NCBI GenBank assembly: GCA_905204385.1
Contig: CAJKZL010000087.1
Location: 1 to 9,389 of the forward strand
DNA from: an uncultured Odoribacter sp.
GTDB lineage: Bacteria; Bacteroidota; Bacteroidia; Bacteroidales; Marinifilaceae
DNA: 9,389 bases
Direction of reading: 5' to 3'
Shown: positions 5,556 through 9,389 of the stretch, one piece after another
Position numbering within the stretch: the stretch's first letter is position 1
How the letters are laid out: every line of letters begins with the position of its first letter
Program-made: the position numbers and the translations under genes
Notes under the pieces: generated by a model
Database searches by the model: none
The model's input: the letters and a program-made list of their open reading frames with translations, nothing else
Told to the model about the DNA's origin: nothing

Positions 5556-6980
5556 ATGAAGCCCCTGAATTTATTATTGATCTGTTTCTTTTTATGTCGG
5601 ACTTTTCTTTTGCAGGCACAGGAAAGAGAAGAGCCTTCAGAGTTTCATCACCTGGCTTTTGATACTCCGGTGAATAATGGGCATTGGAAAATATATTCAT
5701 CTGATTATCATGTACAACAAGATACCGTTATAAAAACAGCCGGTAAATCTTCCTGGAAAATATCCAGCCTGTCGGAGGAGATGTTTTTAATGACGACAAA
5801 AATTGAAAAGACCTTTTTTTGTGATACTATAGAATTGAGGGGGAGGTATAAATGCGAGATGCGGAATAAACCCAGAGATAGCGGAATTTTCCTGAAAAAC
5901 GGATATGGAAATGAAGGCGTTTTTATGCTCGATTCAGCCGCCCTAAATGGGAAATGGTCGGAATTTAATATTAAATTACCCTGTTCGGCGGGTGTTGCCG
6001 ATTTAAGTATCGGTATCGGCATTTCCTGTCCACTCACTTTATGGGTAGACGATTTCCAAATATGGATGGATCATAAACCGGCAGTTACTCAAACCATTAC
6101 AGAGGAGGCCGTACATTCCGACCATGAATTCGACCAGGGATCGGGAATTGTTCTGGACACGTTGACAAAACGACAAATACATTTTCTAAACTTAACCGGT
6201 CGTGTATGGGGTTTCCTGAAATATCACCATCCCTTTGTTGCTAATGGGCAAATAAACTGGGATTATGAACTTTTCCGTATTTTACCTCAAATATTGCATT
6301 GTCGCAATCAGTATCGATACAATAAAATACTAAGTAGGTGGGTGCAAAAGTTAGGACCGTTTCTTTCCATTCCCCGAGAATCTCGGGATTCTTCCGGGTA
6401 TGCGCAGTTTCCTCCGGTTCATTCGTGGATCGATAAGAAGATTTTGGGAAAGCAACTGGCTGACGCTTTAGCGGAAATACGGTATGCCAGGAAAGGCCGG
6501 TTTAATTACTACGTGACTATCCCCACCGAATTGGACGGTTCGAAACCGACTTATGAAAGAGAGGATGCTTATCCCTCGATATCCTGGAGTGATGCCGGAT
6601 ACCGCTTACTTTCACTTTTTCGTTTTTGGAATGCCATGGAATACAATTTTCCATACCGGCAGATGACTGATGTAGACTGGGATGAGGTATTGGTGGAATT
6701 CATTCCACGCATTATAAACGTTAAAAGTGAAGAAGATTATCAAAAAACATTGATGCGTTTGGTGGCTCAAATTTGTGATTCGCACGGAAGCCTGATACAT
6801 GCTTCCCGTAATTTGACGCGCCCTTTCCTTTACAGTAAGCATTTCGGTCGGATAGAATATCTTCAAAAACAGGCGGTAATTGTTGAGCCTTATTGTTTCA
6901 CGCTGAAAGCGGGTGACGTTATTTTGGCTATAGACAGTGTGAAGTCAGAGGATTATATCAAAGAAAAAATTCCTTTCTGA
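5556..6980 (+). CDS. N-terminal fragment of the S41 family peptidase
   Basis: 474 residues from the ATG at 5556 to the interrupting TGA. They include the signal peptide, the beta-rich domain, the two helical modules and the beginning of the PDZ-like domain, ending at VEPYCFTLKAGDVILAIDSVKSEDYIKEKIPF. If translated alone, this fragment would be exported but would lack the protease core. Confidence 0.75.
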   Translation: MKPLNLLLICFFLCRTFLLQAQEREEPSEFHHLAFDTPVNNGHWKIYSSDYHVQQDTVIKTAGKSSWKISSLSEEMFLMTTKIEKTFFCDTIELRGRYKCEMRNKPRDSGIFLKNGYGNEGVFMLDSAALNGKWSEFNIKLPCSAGVADLSIGIGISCPLTLWVDDFQIWMDHKPAVTQTITEEAVHSDHEFDQGSGIVLDTLTKRQIHFLNLTGRVWGFLKYHHPFVANGQINWDYELFRILPQILHCRNQYRYNKILSRWVQKLGPFLSIPRESRDSSGYAQFPPVHSWIDKKILGKQLADALAEIRYARKGRFNYYVTIPTELDGSKPTYEREDAYPSISWSDAGYRLLSLFRFWNAMEYNFPYRQMTDVDWDEVLVEFIPRIINVKSEEDYQKTLMRLVAQICDSHGSLIHASRNLTRPFLYSKHFGRIEYLQKQAVIVEPYCFTLKAGDVILAIDSVKSEDYIKEKIPF

Positions 6981-7025
6981 TCCGGCTCCAATTCTTATTA
7001 CATCACGCAGCATATTTGCCGCGGC

Positions 7026-7739
7026 ATGAGTTGCATAGACAAAGATTCTGTCTGTTTAAGCCTTTTGCGTGATTCATCCCGGCTGGATATAACACTTTAC
7101 AAAAAAGATACGTACGGAACTTTTCATAAATTCCGGGATTATAGGGAAGAATTGGCCGGAATTAACACCGTATATTCGAAACACGACTCTTTAGTCCAAT
7201 CGTTACCTGAAAAATTAGCGATCATCGCGAACGCGGATGCGATCATCGTCGATCTAAGAAGTTTGCAACCGGATCCCTTGTGGTTCGGTTTGCCGTCTTA
7301 TTTACAGAAACAACCGACTGCTTTTTGTTTAGCAGCTTTACGGGATCCTTTGTTTCCGGGAGGCTACAGATGGATCGATTCTTTGAGGATCGGTGATGAA
7401 ACAAACCGACAATATGAGGGACAGGTAATCGTACTGGTCGATTTCAGTACAATCAGTCACGCAGAATTTACAGCAATGTCTTTCAGGAAGATACCTGGAG
7501 CGATCGTTGTAGGCCGAACAACAGCAGGAGCTGATGGAGAGACTTCCTATTTACCTTTGCCGGGAGATTATAAAGTGATGTACACCGGTAACGGCATTTG
7601 GAATGCTGACGGAAGTCCTTGTCAGCGCACCGGAATAATTCCCGATATTTATGTCGGGAAAACAATAAAAGGAGTTGCCCAGGGAAGAGACGAAATTCTT
7701 GAAGCGGCAATTGAGTATATTAGGAGAAATACAAAGTAA
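7026..7739 (+). CDS. C-terminal fragment of the S41 family peptidase
   Basis: 237 residues from the first ATG after the stop. The ATG is an internal Met of the full-length frame, not a natural start; no ribosome binding site was seen. The fragment contains the S41 protease core with the presumed nucleophile Ser encoded at 7455-7457 (STISHAEFTA), the TTAGADGETSYLPLPG loop, and the C-terminal IIPDIYVGKTIKGVAQGRDEILEAA typical of the family. It has no signal peptide, so if made it would stay in the cytoplasm. Confidence 0.7.
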   Translation: MSCIDKDSVCLSLLRDSSRLDITLYKKDTYGTFHKFRDYREELAGINTVYSKHDSLVQSLPEKLAIIANADAIIVDLRSLQPDPLWFGLPSYLQKQPTAFCLAALRDPLFPGGYRWIDSLRIGDETNRQYEGQVIVLVDFSTISHAEFTAMSFRKIPGAIVVGRTTAGADGETSYLPLPGDYKVMYTGNGIWNADGSPCQRTGIIPDIYVGKTIKGVAQGRDEILEAAIEYIRRNTK

Positions 7740-7767
7740 GAATAGGATTCCGTGAGCATGGAGTAGT

Positions 7768-7796
7768 TTTGGCGTTAGCAGCAGGCGGACGCCAAA
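7768..7796. repeat. Short inverted repeat at the convergent gene ends
   Basis: Arms TTTGGCGT (7768-7775) and ACGCCAAA (7789-7796) form an 8-bp stem around a 13-base loop, overlapping the last codons of crtI between the convergent peptidase and desaturase genes. It could act as a weak bidirectional terminator, but neither side has a clear T-run. Confidence 0.4.
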
Positions 7797-9295
7797 CGGG
7801 GCGGCGTTGCGTTTGAGTTGGTTTTCAGGCTATTCTCTATCCTTTCGAGGGTCAGCCGGGAACCGATGATACACATGGGGATTCCGGTGCCGGGGACGGT
7901 AGAGGCTCCGACATAAAAAACGTTGGGGAATATTTCGTCGTAGTTGCGGGGGCGGAAGGCGCCTACCTGCATCATATCGTGAGCCAGTCCGAGTCCGCTT
8001 CCCCGGTAAAGATTGAATTGTTTTTCCCAGTCCTGCGGGGTGTAAACGGTGCGGCTCACTATCTGTGACCGGATATCCTGACCGATGCGGCTGGAAAAAT
8101 CAGAGAGAATGCTGTCCGCGATTTCGTCCCGGTCCGTCCAGTCGGGCTTGAAACGCAGATCCGGGACGGGAACCACAAAGAAGAGAGCTTCGCATCCGGC
8201 CGGGGCACAATCGGGATTGTGCCTGGAAATGACGTTTACGTAGTAATAAGGTTTTTCGAGCGTACCGGAAGTGCGGAACACTTTTCCTGCATATTCCCGG
8301 AAATTGGTACCGAGATAGTAGTTGTGAAGATGTACTTGCGGAAGTTTACAACGAACTCCGATGTACATGGTCATCACTCCCATAGTCCAGCCCATTTTGT
8401 CCAGACGACGTTCGCTGAAGGCCCGGCGTCCCAGTATCTTCCCCCGGAAAGCGGCGGCATCGGCAGTGATCACGTACAGATCGGCGGTATGGCTGACTCC
8501 TTTTTGGTCGATGAGGGCGGTCAATTGTTTTTGTTCTGCACGGAAAGCAGTGATTTCGGTGTTGTAAGTAAGGGTTGCTCCTGATTTTTGCAGTTCTTCC
8601 ACCAGACCCTCTATAATTTTATACATGCCTCCTTTGACGGTGAAATAACCGTCGTGGCAGAATTCGGTGTAAGAGAGCAAGGAATAGACGGCACTGGTGT
8701 CGAAGGGAGTGCGGCCCAGAAAAAAAGAAACCAGGGATATGATCTGGCGGGCCTCGTCGGACGTAAAGTAGTGACCGATGTGACGCCAGAAGTTGGTAAA
8801 CAGGATGGGAAGAAGTGCGGGATTGACTTTCATCAGCTTCGAAAAATAATCCCTTACCGAATCGAAATTTTGTTTCACCACAATGTCTACCGTAGAATCG
8901 AATATTTCGCGGCTTTTTTCCAAATAACGTTCCATTTTGCCGTAAAAATCGGGTTCCACTTCCTGGAATTGTTCTGCCAGACGGGTGATGTCCCTGAAAA
9001 GAAGGTAGGTTTTGGGATTATTCCGGAAATTTACGGTATAGAGGGGATCGACGGCCTGATAACTGAATGGAAGTTTTATATTGCATTCGCGGGCAAATTG
9101 TTCGAATTCGTAGGACATGCTGAAAAAGCTGGGACCGGTGTCGAAGGTGAATCCATCTTTCTCGATGCGGTTGATCCGTCCGCCGGCCTGAGTATTTTTT
9201 TCCAGTATTTCGACGGCAAATCCTTTTTTGGCCAGTCTTAACGCTGTTGCCAGTCCGCCGATACCGGCGCCGACAATAAGTACCTTTTTTTTCAT
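7775..9295 (-). CDS. crtI: Phytoene desaturase (CrtI-like FAD oxidoreductase)
   Basis: About 506 residues. The N-terminus MKKKVLIVGAGIGGLATAL is the FAD-binding Rossmann motif GxGxxG, followed by EILEKNTQAGGRINRIEKDGFTFDTGPSFF, characteristic of the CrtI/CrtN phytoene desaturase family. The C-terminal FAD motif NVFYVGASTVPGTGIPMCIIGSR is also present. The length is normal for CrtI. The enzyme introduces double bases into a C40 or C30 carotenoid precursor at the membrane; the exact substrate and number of desaturations cannot be read. I chose the ATG at 9293-9295. An in-frame ATG at 9329-9331 would add 12 residues, but they lie over the preceding gene's end and do not match the family start. 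The start is 2 bases after that gene's stop, implying translational coupling. The last residues, PPRLASACC, extend past the usual family end and look nonconserved. Confidence 0.9.
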   Translation of the reverse strand: MKKKVLIVGAGIGGLATALRLAKKGFAVEILEKNTQAGGRINRIEKDGFTFDTGPSFFSMSYEFEQFARECNIKLPFSYQAVDPLYTVNFRNNPKTYLLFRDITRLAEQFQEVEPDFYGKMERYLEKSREIFDSTVDIVVKQNFDSVRDYFSKLMKVNPALLPILFTNFWRHIGHYFTSDEARQIISLVSFFLGRTPFDTSAVYSLLSYTEFCHDGYFTVKGGMYKIIEGLVEELQKSGATLTYNTEITAFRAEQKQLTALIDQKGVSHTADLYVITADAAAFRGKILGRRAFSERRLDKMGWTMGVMTMYIGVRCKLPQVHLHNYYLGTNFREYAGKVFRTSGTLEKPYYYVNVISRHNPDCAPAGCEALFFVVPVPDLRFKPDWTDRDEIADSILSDFSSRIGQDIRSQIVSRTVYTPQDWEKQFNLYRGSGLGLAHDMMQVGAFRPRNYDEIFPNVFYVGASTVPGTGIPMCIIGSRLTLERIENSLKTNSNATPPRLASACC

Positions 9296-9297
9296 TT

Positions 9298-9389
9298 TTA
9301 TTGGGGATTTAAAATGTTTCTGTCTTTCCAAATCATCTTTTTACTGATACGGCTTTGAAGTGCTTTTAAAAGGATAAAAGCGAAATTAT
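9298..9389 (-). CDS. C-terminal end of a gene upstream of crtI (partial)
   Basis: An open minus-strand frame enters from the right edge, codes for 29 residues (ending KKMIWKDRNILNPQ) and stops with TAA at 9298-9300, two bases before the crtI ATG. The tight spacing suggests an operon with crtI. The short WKDR string is reminiscent of the WKGR motif near the end of some glycosyltransferases in carotenoid clusters, but this is too little to name a family. It might also be a carotenoid synthase gene. The rest of the gene lies outside the window. Confidence 0.5.
   Translation of the reverse strand, partial: NFAFILLKALQSRISKKMIWKDRNILNPQ

Larger units (their letters stand above)
5556..7739 (+). 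pseudogene. S41 family peptidase interrupted by an in-frame TGA
   Basis: Two frames, 5556-6980 and 7026-7739, are in the same phase and are separated only by TGA at 6978-6980; the codons between read on as SGSNSYYITQHICRG. Joined, they make a 727-codon gene of the kind common in Bacteroidota: signal peptide (residues 1-22, MKPLNLLLICFFLCRTFLLQAQ), a beta-rich domain (about 30-180), a helical region with GRVWGFLKYHHPFVANGQINWDYELFRILP, a second module (LLSLFRFWNAMEYNFPYR), a PDZ-like stretch around 440-490, and a C-terminal S41 serine-protease core. The likely nucleophile is the Ser in TISHAEFTA (about residue 634 of the joined protein), followed by the conserved VVGRTTAGADG. All motifs remain, so the break looks recent, or is a sequencing error. 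Secretion to the periplasm or surface is likely. It lies 60 bases after the nuclease gene, on the same strand. Confidence 0.85.

Noticed and set aside
6373..6387. Short palindrome CCCGAGAATCTCGGG in the peptidase gene.
   Set aside because: Seven-base arms within coding sequence, only one copy noticed; likely coincidental.
6978..6980. TGA read as selenocysteine or tryptophan in the S41 peptidase.
   Set aside because: No selenocysteine insertion element was recognised, the family has no such residue there, and other genes in the window use TGA as a stop.
8588..9241. Plus-strand open frame of 217 codons opposite crtI.
   Set aside because: It is an antisense shadow of crtI with no recognisable motif or start context.

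Overview
The window looks like a piece of a Bacteroidales genome, possibly Odoribacteraceae-like, though the family is a guess. Three things point there. The minus-strand run is rseC, rnfB, rnfC, the usual Bacteroidota order. Possible promoters match the Bacteroidota -7 element TAnnTTTG rather than TATAAT, and clear Shine-Dalgarno sequences are scarce. The stretch upstream of the EamA gene has the look of an intergenic repeat common in Bacteroides-type genomes. The genetic code appears standard, since rnfB and the EamA gene both end in TGA.

Left part (about 1-3000, minus strand): the start of an Rnf electron-transport operon (rseC, then rnfB, then rnfC). RnfC is not intact. After about 154 residues it runs in frame, without a stop, into the C-terminal half of a sulfatase. 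Neither half has its full catalytic apparatus, and rnfD, rnfG, rnfE and rnfA are not seen. This is either a real deletion or recombination scar or an assembly join.

Middle (about 3100-4365): an EamA/DMT-family transporter on the minus strand, followed by a 316-base intergenic region. That region holds two identical 25-bp direct repeats around a hairpin, and a possible promoter facing each way.

Plus-strand block (4365-7739): an AT-rich, solitary YhcG/DUF1016-type PD-(D/E)xK nuclease gene that carries a pair of palindromic elements in its linker. It is followed by a secreted S41-family peptidase gene cut by a single in-frame TGA.

Right part (7775-end, minus strand): a CrtI-like phytoene desaturase, placed 2 bases after the end of another minus-strand gene that runs off the window. 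This suggests a carotenoid-type operon reading leftward.

No RNA genes, CRISPR arrays or insertion sequences were recognised. I do not see a convincing new multi-gene system. The most unusual items are the RnfC-sulfatase chimera, the palindrome pair inside the nuclease gene, and the direct-repeat/hairpin element.
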